From Methylobacterium sp. B4 (lineage in GTDB: Bacteria > Pseudomonadota > Alphaproteobacteria > Rhizobiales > Beijerinckiaceae): DNA of 64,000 nucleotides. A program made the translations under genes and the position numbers. The stretch spans positions 1-64,000 of the forward strand of contig NZ_QJJJ01000016.1 of NCBI RefSeq assembly GCF_003201865.1, read 5' to 3'. Under the pieces are notes generated by a model, which was given only the letters and a program-made list of their open reading frames with translations, did not search any database and was not told the DNA's origin. Within the stretch, counting starts at the first letter, position 1, and each line of letters starts with the position of its first letter. Below, piece after piece: positions 40,470 to 48,244 of this stretch.

Positions 40470-42101
40470 TCAGGTGCGACGATCGGTGCCGGGCTTGGCG
40501 GCCGGAGTGCCGGACGACGATTCGTCCTTCGGCAGCACGAACATCTGGCCGGGATAGATCAGGTCGGGGTTGCGGATCTGCTGCTGGTTGGCGTCGTAGA
40601 TCACGGTGTAGCGGTGGCCGTGGCCGTAGGTGCGCCGGCTGATCTGCCACAGGCTATCGCCGCGGGTGATCCGGGCGGTGCTGATCTCCGGCACGAAGAC
40701 GCTGCCCGCCTCGGCTGCGGACGGCGAGGCGCCTCCCGGCTCCGCCGTTGCGAGGCGCTCCCGCCCCGCCGAGGCCGGAGCGCCCGATGCCTTGCCGGGA
40801 AGGGCGGGCGCGAGGGCGGCTGCCGCCCGGCCGTCACGCTCCGGCGAAGGGACCGTCGGGACCGCCGTCGCGGCGATGGACGGCGTGCCGGACGGCGCGG
40901 GGCTGGCCGGCTCCGTGCCGGCTTGCTTTCCCGTCCGCAGCGGCGCGGCCGCGAGGCTCGGCGCCATCGGTTGGGCCGCGGGTGTTTTCCCGGGCGTTCC
41001 CTGCGCCGGGTGCGTCGCCGGCCGCTCGGCGGGCATCGCTGCGGCGTCGCGCTTCTGGCTCGGCGCGGATCGCTCCTCCGGCCCAGCGCCGGCAAACCGC
41101 GTCGGCGGGCTGTCGGGATAGACAAAGGCCACCTCGGCGCGGCTGCGCACCTTGCCGCCCGCCGGATCGCCCGTATCGACCCGGATGCGGTAGGCGCCCG
41201 GCTTCACGCCGCGCCCGATCGTGAAGGCGACCCGCCCATCCGCGCCGGCCTGTCCAGAGGCGACCAGCGTGTCGTTGAGGTAGAGACGAACGGCGCTGCC
41301 CGCCGCCGCCTGGCCGGTCACGTCGAGGCGTCCGCCCTCCTGGGCATCGACGCTGACGATGCGGGCCGTGCCCGTGGTTCCGCCCGAAACGCGGCCGCCC
41401 TCGGCGGTTCCGGCCGTCGCGGGCGCGGCGGTGCCGGGGGATTCGGCGACGGCCGTCGGCGGCTTGGTCGTCGCGCCCTGCGCCTCCGGCGCGTCGGGCT
41501 GGGAGAGCACCTGGGTCGGCCGATCCGGCGCGCTCAGCGCGATCAGCGGCTTGGTGTTGCGGGTCTCGGCTACCACCACGGTGACGCTTTCGCGGCCGGC
41601 CAGCGTCCGCCCGTCGGCGGCGGTGGCGCGCAGCGAAATCTCGCTCGACCCCGTCGGAAGATCCGGCGGCGTGAGCGCGAACTGGCCCGACGCGTCGGCT
41701 GTCGCCGCGGCGAAGGGGCGCCCGTCCCGCATGAGTTCGATACGGGCGTTGGGCACCGTGCGGCCGGCGATGACGCTCGCTCCGTCGGGCTCGACGCGGA
41801 CGATGTCGAAGCTCGGCGCCCCGTCCGGTTCGGGCCCGGCGCGGCCGGCCGCCCCGCTTTCCCCTTGCGGCAGGGCCGGGAGAGCGGCATGAGGAGAGCC
41901 CGTCGAGGGCGCTTCGCCCGCGCGGTCCCCGGTTTCCGTCCCGTTCGGCTTGTCCGGTGCGGCCGGCGTCTCGGCAGAAGGGTTGACCGCCGCGTTGCGC
42001 TTGAGGAGTTCCCCCGTCCCGAACAGCGCCACGACCATGGCGAAGCCGCCGAGCAGGCCTGCAGCCGCGAGGACGATGCTTCGCCGCAGCTCAGCCGTCA
42101 T
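40470..42101 (-). CDS. Membrane-anchored LysM protein with Ig-like domains (543 aa)
   Basis: An N-terminal transmembrane helix (LAAAGLLGGFAMVVALFG) is followed by an Ig-like segment (VEPDGASVIAGRTVPNARIE), a second beta domain (VDAQEGGRLDVTGQAAAGS, VRLYLNDTLVASG), a Pro/Ala linker of about 150 residues, and a C-terminal LysM motif (RGDSLWQISRRTYG, YTVIYDANQQQIRNPDLIYPG). LysM binds peptidoglycan, so it spans from inner membrane to wall. ATG 42101 has GGGAG 8 bases upstream. The frame is open much further upstream only because of GC bias. Confidence 0.87.
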   Translation of the reverse strand: MTAELRRSIVLAAAGLLGGFAMVVALFGTGELLKRNAAVNPSAETPAAPDKPNGTETGDRAGEAPSTGSPHAALPALPQGESGAAGRAGPEPDGAPSFDIVRVEPDGASVIAGRTVPNARIELMRDGRPFAAATADASGQFALTPPDLPTGSSEISLRATAADGRTLAGRESVTVVVAETRNTKPLIALSAPDRPTQVLSQPDAPEAQGATTKPPTAVAESPGTAAPATAGTAEGGRVSGGTTGTARIVSVDAQEGGRLDVTGQAAAGSAVRLYLNDTLVASGQAGADGRVAFTIGRGVKPGAYRIRVDTGDPAGGKVRSRAEVAFVYPDSPPTRFAGAGPEERSAPSQKRDAAAMPAERPATHPAQGTPGKTPAAQPMAPSLAAAPLRTGKQAGTEPASPAPSGTPSIAATAVPTVPSPERDGRAAAALAPALPGKASGAPASAGRERLATAEPGGASPSAAEAGSVFVPEISTARITRGDSLWQISRRTYGHGHRYTVIYDANQQQIRNPDLIYPGQMFVLPKDESSSGTPAAKPGTDRRT

Positions 42102-42305
42102 GACCGTCCACTCCCGTCCTGCCCGTGTCGGTGCGCATGCCCGAAAAGCAACGTCGCTTGTCGACAACCCGTCCAATTCCCGTGACATATTAACGAACAT
42201 GAGAAGAACACCAAAGCTCGATCGCGCGGGGGCGCCCCGTTCGTCCGCGAACTCAGCATTCTTGCGCGTGGGCGGTGCTCGCCGCCGCGGCCGGGGAGTG
42301 CTGTG

Positions 42306-42908
42306 ATGGCGCGGCTGACTTCCGTCTGCGTCTATTGCGGCTCGGGCTTCGGGGGCGATCCGGCCTTCGCCGACGCGGCCCGGCGCCTCGGCACCTCCCT
42401 GGCCCGAGCCGGGGTCAAGCTGGTCTATGGCGGCGGCAATGTCGGCCTGATGGGCACGGTGGCGGGCGCGACGCTCGATGCGGGCGGCCACGTCACCGGC
42501 ATCATCCCCGATTTCCTGAAGTCGCGCGAGCGCATGCTCGACGCGGTGCAGGAGACGATCGTCGTCTCCGACATGCACACCCGCAAGAAGCTGATGTTCG
42601 ACCGCGCCGACGCCTTCGTGGCGATGCCCGGCGGCATCGGCACCCTGGAGGAGCTGGTCGAGCAGCTGACCTGGGCGCAGCTCGGCCAGCACCGCAAGCC
42701 GATCCTGCTCCTGTCGGTCAACGGCTTCTGGGATCCGCTGATCACCCTGATCGACCACATGCGCGGCCAGGGCTTCATCCGCGAGGGACTCGATCTGAGC
42801 TACCTCATCGGCGACGATCCCGACCGCGTGGTCGAGCGGCTGGAGGCGGCCCTGGCGGAGGCCGGCCCGGCCCCGCATGCCGACGCACTGATCGAGAAGC
42901 GATTCTGA
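42306..42908 (+). CDS. LOG family cytokinin riboside 5'-monophosphate phosphoribohydrolase
   Basis: A 200-residue Rossmann-like enzyme with the LOG motifs VYCGSG, YGGGNVGLMG, the catalytic arginine in MHTRKKLMFD and PGGIGTLEE (108-116). LOG enzymes release free cytokinin bases from their nucleotides. Plant-associated methylobacteria are known cytokinin producers, so a role in plant interaction is plausible. Housekeeping nucleotide hydrolysis is the alternative. It is followed 8 bases later by a methyltransferase gene. Confidence 0.93.
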   Translation: MARLTSVCVYCGSGFGGDPAFADAARRLGTSLARAGVKLVYGGGNVGLMGTVAGATLDAGGHVTGIIPDFLKSRERMLDAVQETIVVSDMHTRKKLMFDRADAFVAMPGGIGTLEELVEQLTWAQLGQHRKPILLLSVNGFWDPLITLIDHMRGQGFIREGLDLSYLIGDDPDRVVERLEAALAEAGPAPHADALIEKRF

Positions 42909-42916
42909 GGGCGGCC

Positions 42917-43720
42917 ATGCTGCGGACGGAGCAGGACGGGGCCATGACGGGTCACACCATCGCGGGCGAGCATACCGGCCAGCATTATTCGGAGGTGCTG
43001 GCCCGCCTCTCCCGCAACGCCGCCGTCCAGCGCTACCTCGAGATCGGCGTGGCCCACGGCGACATCTTCGCGGGCATCGCCTGCCGCCACGGCATCGCCG
43101 TCGATCCCGAATTCCAGCTTCGGACCAACGTCGCGGCCAACAAGGTCCGCGTGTCACTGTTCCAGGTCATGAGCGACCTGTTCTTCGAGCACCTGAACCT
43201 GCGCCGCGACCTCGGCGGGCGGCTCGATCTCGCCTTCCTCGACGGGATGCACCTGTTCGAGTTCCTGCTGCGGGACTTCCTCAACACGGAGGCGATCTGC
43301 CGTCGCGACTCGATCATCGTGATGCACGACTGCCTGCCGGTGGCCGAGCCGATGGCCGACCGAGATCCGGTTCAGGCCGGCATCCGCGGCCGCGGCACGC
43401 CGTTCGAGAACTGGTGGACCGGCGATGTCTGGAAGGTTGTGCCGATCCTCGCCCGCTTCCGCCCGGATCTCGAGGTGATGCTGGTGGACGCCCCCCCCAC
43501 CGGCCTCGTGATCGTCACCGGGCTCGATCCCGCCTCGCGCACCCTCGGACGGAACTACGAGGCGATCGTCGAGGAGTTCTCGCGCTTGCCCAACACGGCG
43601 GAGGAGATCGCGCAGGTCTATGCCGAGCACCCGCTCGTGCCGACGGAGGAGGCCCTGCGCCGGCTGGGCGGCCGATCCTACGCGAACGGCTCGGGCTGGC
43701 TGCGGCGGCTGACGGGCTGA
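42917..43720 (+). CDS. Class I SAM-dependent methyltransferase-like protein (267 aa)
   Basis: A glycine-poor SAM site reads YLEIGVAHGDIFAGI, followed by AVDPEF, LDLAFLDGMHLFEFLLRD and DSIIVMHDCLP, the pattern of Methyltransf_24-type proteins often found with surface-glycan genes. The C-terminal 80 residues are unassigned. ATG 42917 is 8 bases after the LOG stop, and a second ATG at 42944 has GGAGC upstream. The two genes are likely co-transcribed. The substrate is unknown. Confidence 0.78.
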   Translation: MLRTEQDGAMTGHTIAGEHTGQHYSEVLARLSRNAAVQRYLEIGVAHGDIFAGIACRHGIAVDPEFQLRTNVAANKVRVSLFQVMSDLFFEHLNLRRDLGGRLDLAFLDGMHLFEFLLRDFLNTEAICRRDSIIVMHDCLPVAEPMADRDPVQAGIRGRGTPFENWWTGDVWKVVPILARFRPDLEVMLVDAPPTGLVIVTGLDPASRTLGRNYEAIVEEFSRLPNTAEEIAQVYAEHPLVPTEEALRRLGGRSYANGSGWLRRLTG

Positions 43721-43724
43721 GGTC

Positions 43725-45113
43725 TCAGCCCGCCACCGTCCAGGTGGTGCTGCCGTCCTTGTTGTCCTTCACGCTCACGCCCATGGCGGTGAGCGCGTCG
43801 CGCACCCGGTCGGAGGCGGCCCAGTCCTTGGCTGCCCGCGCCGCCTTGCGCTCGGCCAGCAACGCTTCGACCCGCGCCACGTCGATGCCGGTGGCGCTGA
43901 CCCGCTCCGCCTCGCGCTGCGCCTTCGTGCGCGGCAGGAAGCCCATCAGCCCCGCCCCAGCCTTAAGGGCCGCGGGGCTCGTGCCGGCGAGCCGGTGCAA
44001 CTCGCCGATGGCGGCGGGCGTGTTCAGGTCGTCGGCGAGCGCCTCGACCACGCCGGCCGGTACCTCGGCATCGGGCGCCGCCTCGCCGGCCGCCTCGTAC
44101 CAGCGGTCGAGCATCCGGCTCGATTCCTCCAGGCCGCGAAGGGTCCAGTCGATCGGCTGGCGGTAGTGCGACTTGAGCATGTTGAGGCGCGCCACCTCGC
44201 CCGGCCAGTCGTCCAGCACCTGGCGGATGGTGATGAAGTTGCCGAGCGACTTCGACATCTTCTCCCCTTCGACCTGCAGGAAGCCGTTGTGGAGCCAGAC
44301 ATTGGCCATCACGTCGGTGCCGAAGCAGCAGCGGGATTGGGCCACCTCGTTCTCGTGGTGGGGGAAGATCAGGTCGATGCCGCCGGCATGGATGTCGAAG
44401 GTCTGTCCCAGGTGCTTCCACGACATGGCGGAGCACTCGATATGCCAGCCGGGCCGGCCTGCCGCATCGATCCCGCAGGGCGAGGGCCAGGAGGGCTCGC
44501 CGGCCTTCGAGGGCTTCCACAGCACGAAGTCGAGGGGTGAGCGCTTGTAGGGCGCCACCTCGACGCGGGCACCGGCCTCCATCTCGTCGAGGGGGCGCTT
44601 CGAGAGCGCGCCGTAATCGGGCATGGAGGGCACGTCGAACAGCACGTGCCCTTGCGCCACGTAGGCGTGGCCGGCCGCGACCAGCCCCTCGATCAGCCGG
44701 TGCATCTCGGCGATATGGTCGGTGGCCCGCGGCTCGATGAAGCGTGCCGGCTCGCCCGCCCGGTTCACGTCTTCGGCCATCAGCACGCCGAGGTCGCCGA
44801 CATCCGTGTGGAATTGCGCCAGCGTGCCGTCGGTGAGTTCGCGGATGGTGATGCCCCGCTCCGCCGCGCGGGCGTTGATCTTGTCGTCCACGTCCGTGAC
44901 GTTGCGGGCGTAGGTGACGTGCGCCTCCCCGTAGAGGTGGCGCAGCAGCCGGAACAGCAGGTCGAAGACGATGATCGGCCGCGCGTTGCCGATATGGGCC
45001 GCGTCGTAGACCGTCGGCCCGCAGGCATACATCCGCACGTTTGCCGGATCGATCGGCGTGAAGGCCGCCTTCTCGCGGGTCAGCGTGTTGTAGAGCCGCA
45101 ACATCGGAGTCAT
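43725..45113 (-). CDS. cysS: Cysteinyl-tRNA synthetase
   Basis: A 462-residue class I synthetase with YACGPTVYDAAHIGNARP (zinc cysteine and HIGH-type motif), ECSAMSWKHLGQTFDIHAGG, DLIFPHHENEVAQS and KMSKSLGNF. The start at 45113 (MTPMLRLYNTLTREK) matches the family, and the longer frame from 45233 does not. It charges tRNA-Cys. It stands alone and converges on the methyltransferase gene. Confidence 0.97.
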   Translation of the reverse strand: MTPMLRLYNTLTREKAAFTPIDPANVRMYACGPTVYDAAHIGNARPIIVFDLLFRLLRHLYGEAHVTYARNVTDVDDKINARAAERGITIRELTDGTLAQFHTDVGDLGVLMAEDVNRAGEPARFIEPRATDHIAEMHRLIEGLVAAGHAYVAQGHVLFDVPSMPDYGALSKRPLDEMEAGARVEVAPYKRSPLDFVLWKPSKAGEPSWPSPCGIDAAGRPGWHIECSAMSWKHLGQTFDIHAGGIDLIFPHHENEVAQSRCCFGTDVMANVWLHNGFLQVEGEKMSKSLGNFITIRQVLDDWPGEVARLNMLKSHYRQPIDWTLRGLEESSRMLDRWYEAAGEAAPDAEVPAGVVEALADDLNTPAAIGELHRLAGTSPAALKAGAGLMGFLPRTKAQREAERVSATGIDVARVEALLAERKAARAAKDWAASDRVRDALTAMGVSVKDNKDGSTTWTVAG

Positions 45114-45439
45114 CGACTGCGTTCCTGCCGGGCGGGCCCGGCCTCCCTGGCGGTCTGCCCCGCCCTCGTCGTTTGTCGTTGGGGCGCAGCGGCTTCCACC
45201 GCCCGCCGCCCGGCACCGAAGCGGTTTCGCCACATTGCCGCCGAAGCCGCCGGCCCTTGCTGTTGCGCTGCGGCGACGGCCATCGCACCCAGGCTGGGCT
45301 ACCTCAAAACGGTGATGAATTCGAGAACGGCGGATGCCTGCGCCGCCGCTCCGACGACCGTGATCGGTTCGGCAAGGATTTGTTTACCGCCTCGTCCGAA
45401 CCTTCGCTCCTGAACGAACCCGTTCACAAGGTTTTCACC
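45114..45439. other. Intergenic region between cysS and a divergent small gene
   Basis: No supported gene or RNA. Frames crossing it have no family-like sequence. It must contain promoters for cysS and for the periplasmic gene at 45440. Confidence 0.4.
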
Positions 45440-45769
45440 ATGCGCCGCGCGTCCGTCGCCTTCCTCGCCCTCGTTCTCGCCACCGCGACCCTGCCGGCCC
45501 GCGCCGGAAGTGAGGCCTCGACGGTCAAGCACGTCGAGAAGACGTTCCTGATCCCGGCCGAGGAGGGCTACGGCGTCGGCGAATGCCTGAGCGGCGGCCC
45601 GAGCGAGTGCGGACAGGTCGTCGCCAACGCTTGGTGCGAGGCGCAGGGCTTTGCCAGCGCCAGCACCTACGGCGTGGCCGCGCAGGACGAGTATACCGGC
45701 GCCATCGACGCCCCGGCGGCCCCGGTGAAGAGCGCGCCGCGCCCGCTGCGCATCACATGCCAGGATTGA
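45440..45769 (+). CDS. Small exported hypothetical protein (109 aa)
   Basis: A signal peptide (VAFLALVLATATLPARAG, cleavage near residue 22) precedes a mature region with four cysteines (GECLSGGPSECGQVVANAWC, then RITCQD), probably forming disulfides in the periplasm. The ATG at 45440 follows an AAGG 9 bases upstream. I recognise no named family. It may be a short envelope protein typical of methylobacteria. Confidence 0.65.
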   Translation: MRRASVAFLALVLATATLPARAGSEASTVKHVEKTFLIPAEEGYGVGECLSGGPSECGQVVANAWCEAQGFASASTYGVAAQDEYTGAIDAPAAPVKSAPRPLRITCQD

Positions 45770-45797
45770 TTCTCTCTCCGCATCGATCAAACCCGGC

Positions 45798-45849
45798 TTG
45801 CGCGCAACACGCGCCGTCCCTATCGATCTGTACAAGGAACGGTACAGAT
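45798..45849 (+). promoter_or_regulatory. Promoter and palindromic operator of the yefM-yoeB operon
   Basis: TTGCGC (45798-45803), 17 bases, then TATCGA (45821-45826) gives a reasonable sigma-70 promoter. Directly overlapping is a perfect dyad: ATCTGTAC (45826-45833) and GTACAGAT (45842-45849), 8 bases apart. YefM-YoeB complexes are known to bind palindromes with TGTACA cores, and TGTACA is present at 45829-45834. This supports autorepression by the antitoxin complex. The antitoxin ATG lies 14 bases beyond the dyad. Confidence 0.75.
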
Positions 45850-45862
45850 TTGGCGCGGATTC

Positions 45863-46117
45863 ATGGGTCACGTCGGTTTCACGGAGCTGCGGCGTAACTT
45901 GGCCGAGCATCTCGACCGGGTTGAGAGCGATCGAGTCGAACTCGTGGTGTCCCGGCGGCGCCACGAAGATCTCGCCATCATCCCGCTCGCCGAGTTGGAG
46001 AGTTTGCGCGAGACCGTGCATCTCCTCAGCACGCCGACCAATGCTGCCCGGCTGCGGGAGGGCGTAAGCCAGCTCGATGCGGGCGGGGGCTTGGAGCGCT
46101 CCCTGATCGAGGAATGA
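45863..46117 (+). CDS. yefM: Antitoxin of the YefM/Phd family
   Basis: An 84-residue protein with the Phd/YefM N-terminal fold (GFTELRRNLAEHLDRVESD then VVSRRRHEDLAIIPLAELESL) that binds DNA, and a C-terminal flexible part that would wrap the toxin. It overlaps the toxin gene by four bases (ATGA). No ribosome site precedes the ATG, so the leader is probably short or absent. It neutralises the next gene's product and represses the operon via the upstream dyad. Confidence 0.9.
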   Translation: MGHVGFTELRRNLAEHLDRVESDRVELVVSRRRHEDLAIIPLAELESLRETVHLLSTPTNAARLREGVSQLDAGGGLERSLIEE

Positions 46118-46383
46118 GGCTGCTCTGGTCCGATCGAGCCTGGGAGGATTACCTCTACTGGCAGGCCAACGATCCTGGCACGTTGAGGCGCCTCAACGAA
46201 CTCATCAAGGATGCGTCGCGCTCGCCCTTCGCGGGACTCGGCAAGCCCGAGCCGCTGAAAGGCAATCTGAAGGATTGGTGGTCGCGCCGCATCACAGGAT
46301 CGCACCGGCTTGTCTACCGGGTCGGCGGCACGGGCGCCGAGCAAACGCTCGAAATCGCCCAGTGCCGCTGGCATTACGAGTGA
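46114..46383 (+). CDS. yoeB: Toxin of the YoeB/Txe family (mRNA interferase)
   Basis: An 89-residue protein with the YoeB sequence LWSDRAWEDYLYWQANDP, RLNELIKDASRSPFAGLG, KPEPLKGNLKDWWSRRI, TGSHRLVYRV and a C-terminal CRWHYE, which carries the conserved His-Tyr used in ribosome-dependent mRNA cleavage. The length is standard. All expected catalytic positions (Glu, Arg, His, Tyr) look present, so the toxin is probably active. It is coupled to the antitoxin by ATGA. Confidence 0.93.
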   Translation: MRLLWSDRAWEDYLYWQANDPGTLRRLNELIKDASRSPFAGLGKPEPLKGNLKDWWSRRITGSHRLVYRVGGTGAEQTLEIAQCRWHYE

Positions 46384-46395
46384 GGCGCAGCCCGC

Positions 46396-46971
46396 TCATT
46401 TCAGGAAGTCGGCGCATTTCGGCGGCGGCTCGGTGCCCCAGGGCGCCAGCGGGACGCTCGAGGTCGAGTTCTTGGGCGAGCCCTGCACCACCTTGTCCGA
46501 ATAGACCATGTAGATCAGCGTGTTGCGCTTGGTGTCGCAGCCGCGCACGATCTGCATCGACTTGAAGATCAGCGAGCGCCGCTCGCTGAACACCACCTCG
46601 CCCTGTTTGACCTTGTCCTTGAACTGGACCGGGCCGACCTGCCGGCAGGCCAGCGAGATGTCGGACACGTCTTCGGCGAGCCCGAGCGTGCCCTTGATGC
46701 CGCCCTTCTCGGGCTGGGTGTACCAGCAGGCCACGCCCGCCACCGCCGGGTCGTCGATGCCGTAGACCACGAGCTTGTCGTTGGGCGTGAGCGGGCGCCA
46801 GACCGTCGACTTGTCGAAGATCCGGTCGGGTTCCTGCGCCCGAGCAGCGTCGCCCGCGAGCAGCGCCAGTCCGGTGGCGAGGCCGGCTGCCATCAACCGG
46901 GCCGTGTGTCCATTGGTGCTCGTGAGCCACATCGTCGACGCAATCCCCGCAAAGCTTGGCGCGAGAGACAT
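46396..46971 (-). CDS. creA: CreA family periplasmic protein
   Basis: The sequence FDKSTVWRPLTPNDKLVVYG, DDPAVAGVACWYTQPEKGG, GLAEDVSDISLACRQVGPV and DTKRNTLIYMVYSDKVVQGS is the CreA family almost end to end. Its function is unknown and it is exported. The signal peptide is best seen from the ATG at 46893 (MAAGLATGLALLAG). The reported start at 46971 adds 26 residues, including a second hydrophobic piece, and may be too long. It converges on the yoeB gene. Confidence 0.9.
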   Translation of the reverse strand: MSLAPSFAGIASTMWLTSTNGHTARLMAAGLATGLALLAGDAARAQEPDRIFDKSTVWRPLTPNDKLVVYGIDDPAVAGVACWYTQPEKGGIKGTLGLAEDVSDISLACRQVGPVQFKDKVKQGEVVFSERRSLIFKSMQIVRGCDTKRNTLIYMVYSDKVVQGSPKNSTSSVPLAPWGTEPPPKCADFLK

Positions 46972-47099
46972 GGTGTCTCTGTCCCCGAGGGTCGAGGGGC
47001 TTTAACACAGGTGCTGCTCCGCGGCTCCGCTTCGCCGCGGTCCGCCGAAAGCCTTCCCCCGCCCGCGCTCTCCTGCCTGAAATCCCCAGCATCCGCACC

Positions 47100-48113
47100 A
47101 TGCCGATGATCGGAACGCAGATTCGCCGCGCCGCCGCCCTCGTCCTTGCCGCGATCAGCCTCGGCCTCGGCGGGGCGTCTCCGGCTGCCGCCGCGCCGGA
47201 TGTCTGGGCCTGCCAGCGCTACAAGAGCGAGTTGGCCAACCTCAACGCCACCGCCTCGACCGCCGCCGCTCTCCAGAGCGAGGTGGCGCGCCTGCAGACC
47301 TATTATCGCAGCCTCAATTGCGAGGGCGGCAAGTTCCTGTTCTTCGACACCCGGCCCCCGCAATGCGGGGCGGTGGAGGCGCGGATCCGTTCGCTCAACG
47401 CCACCTATGGCGGCGGTGACGGGGAGGTCGTATCCGCCCGCCGCCGTCAACTCGTCGCGGCCGTGTCGAGCGCCTGCACCGGGCTGGTGCCGGAGGGCGG
47501 CCATGAGGGGCAGTCCGGCGCCCAGACCGCTCGCGGCGGCGCGCAGGTGATCTGCGTGAAGACCTGCGACGGCTCCTACTTCCCCATGGCCAACCTGCCG
47601 GACGGGCGCGGTGGCGCCGACGAGATGTGCCAGGCCCTCTGCCCAGGCACCGAGGCGCTGGCCTACTCGATGCCGCACGGCGACGAGGCCCTGAAATACG
47701 CCGCGACCATCAAGGGAAGCCGCGCCTACACCGCGCTGCCGACCGCCTTCAAGTTCCGCAAGAGCTTCACCGCCAACTGCTCCTGCAAGAAGGAGGGGCA
47801 GAGCTGGGCGCAGTCCCTGGCCAAGGCCGAGAGCATGCTGGTCCGGCACAAGGGCGACATCTTCGTCACGCCGATGCAGGCCGAGGCTCTGTCCCGTGCG
47901 CCGAAGGTGCGCTTGACCTTGGTCGGCCGTGCCGACCGGACCGCGGCCGGGCTCGCTGCCGCCGCGGCGAGCCGCGACGGCGCCGTCGCGGCCGTGCCTG
48001 AGTCGGCGCCAGACGCGGCCGAACGGACCGGATCGGCCGGGGAAACCCGCAGCGCCGTCCGCGTCATCGCCCCCGGCATCGTCGCGCCGCTCGCCCTGAC
48101 GCCGATGCCCTGA
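47100..48113 (+). CDS. DUF2865 family exported protein (337 aa)
   Basis: A signal peptide ending SPAAAAP (about residue 31) is followed by a coiled region (RYKSELANLNATAST) and then the cysteine-rich DUF2865 core: VICVKTCDGSYFPMANLP, MCQALCPGTEALAYSMP, and SFTANCSCKKEGQSWAQSL. The paired cysteines suggest disulfides in the periplasm. The C-terminal 60 residues are Ala/Pro-rich. The family is of unknown function. ATG 47100 is used since the upstream frame is unrelated. Confidence 0.85.
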   Translation: MPMIGTQIRRAAALVLAAISLGLGGASPAAAAPDVWACQRYKSELANLNATASTAAALQSEVARLQTYYRSLNCEGGKFLFFDTRPPQCGAVEARIRSLNATYGGGDGEVVSARRRQLVAAVSSACTGLVPEGGHEGQSGAQTARGGAQVICVKTCDGSYFPMANLPDGRGGADEMCQALCPGTEALAYSMPHGDEALKYAATIKGSRAYTALPTAFKFRKSFTANCSCKKEGQSWAQSLAKAESMLVRHKGDIFVTPMQAEALSRAPKVRLTLVGRADRTAAGLAAAAASRDGAVAAVPESAPDAAERTGSAGETRSAVRVIAPGIVAPLALTPMP

Positions 48114-48244
48114 GGCCCCCCACTCGCGGCCTCGCGTGACCGCCCCCCTTCCCGGGGCATGAGCAGAACGCTGCCTCTGAAACGGGAACCAAATCAGTCC
48201 CGTCGTGTTCGGAACCGCCGATCGCGTTTTACGAGGCTGACTGA

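Noticed and set aside
39270..42185. A 971-codon open frame on the + strand opposite the ABC transporter and LysM genes
   Set aside because: It is antisense to two well-supported genes and lacks any family-like sequence; open because of GC-biased codon use.
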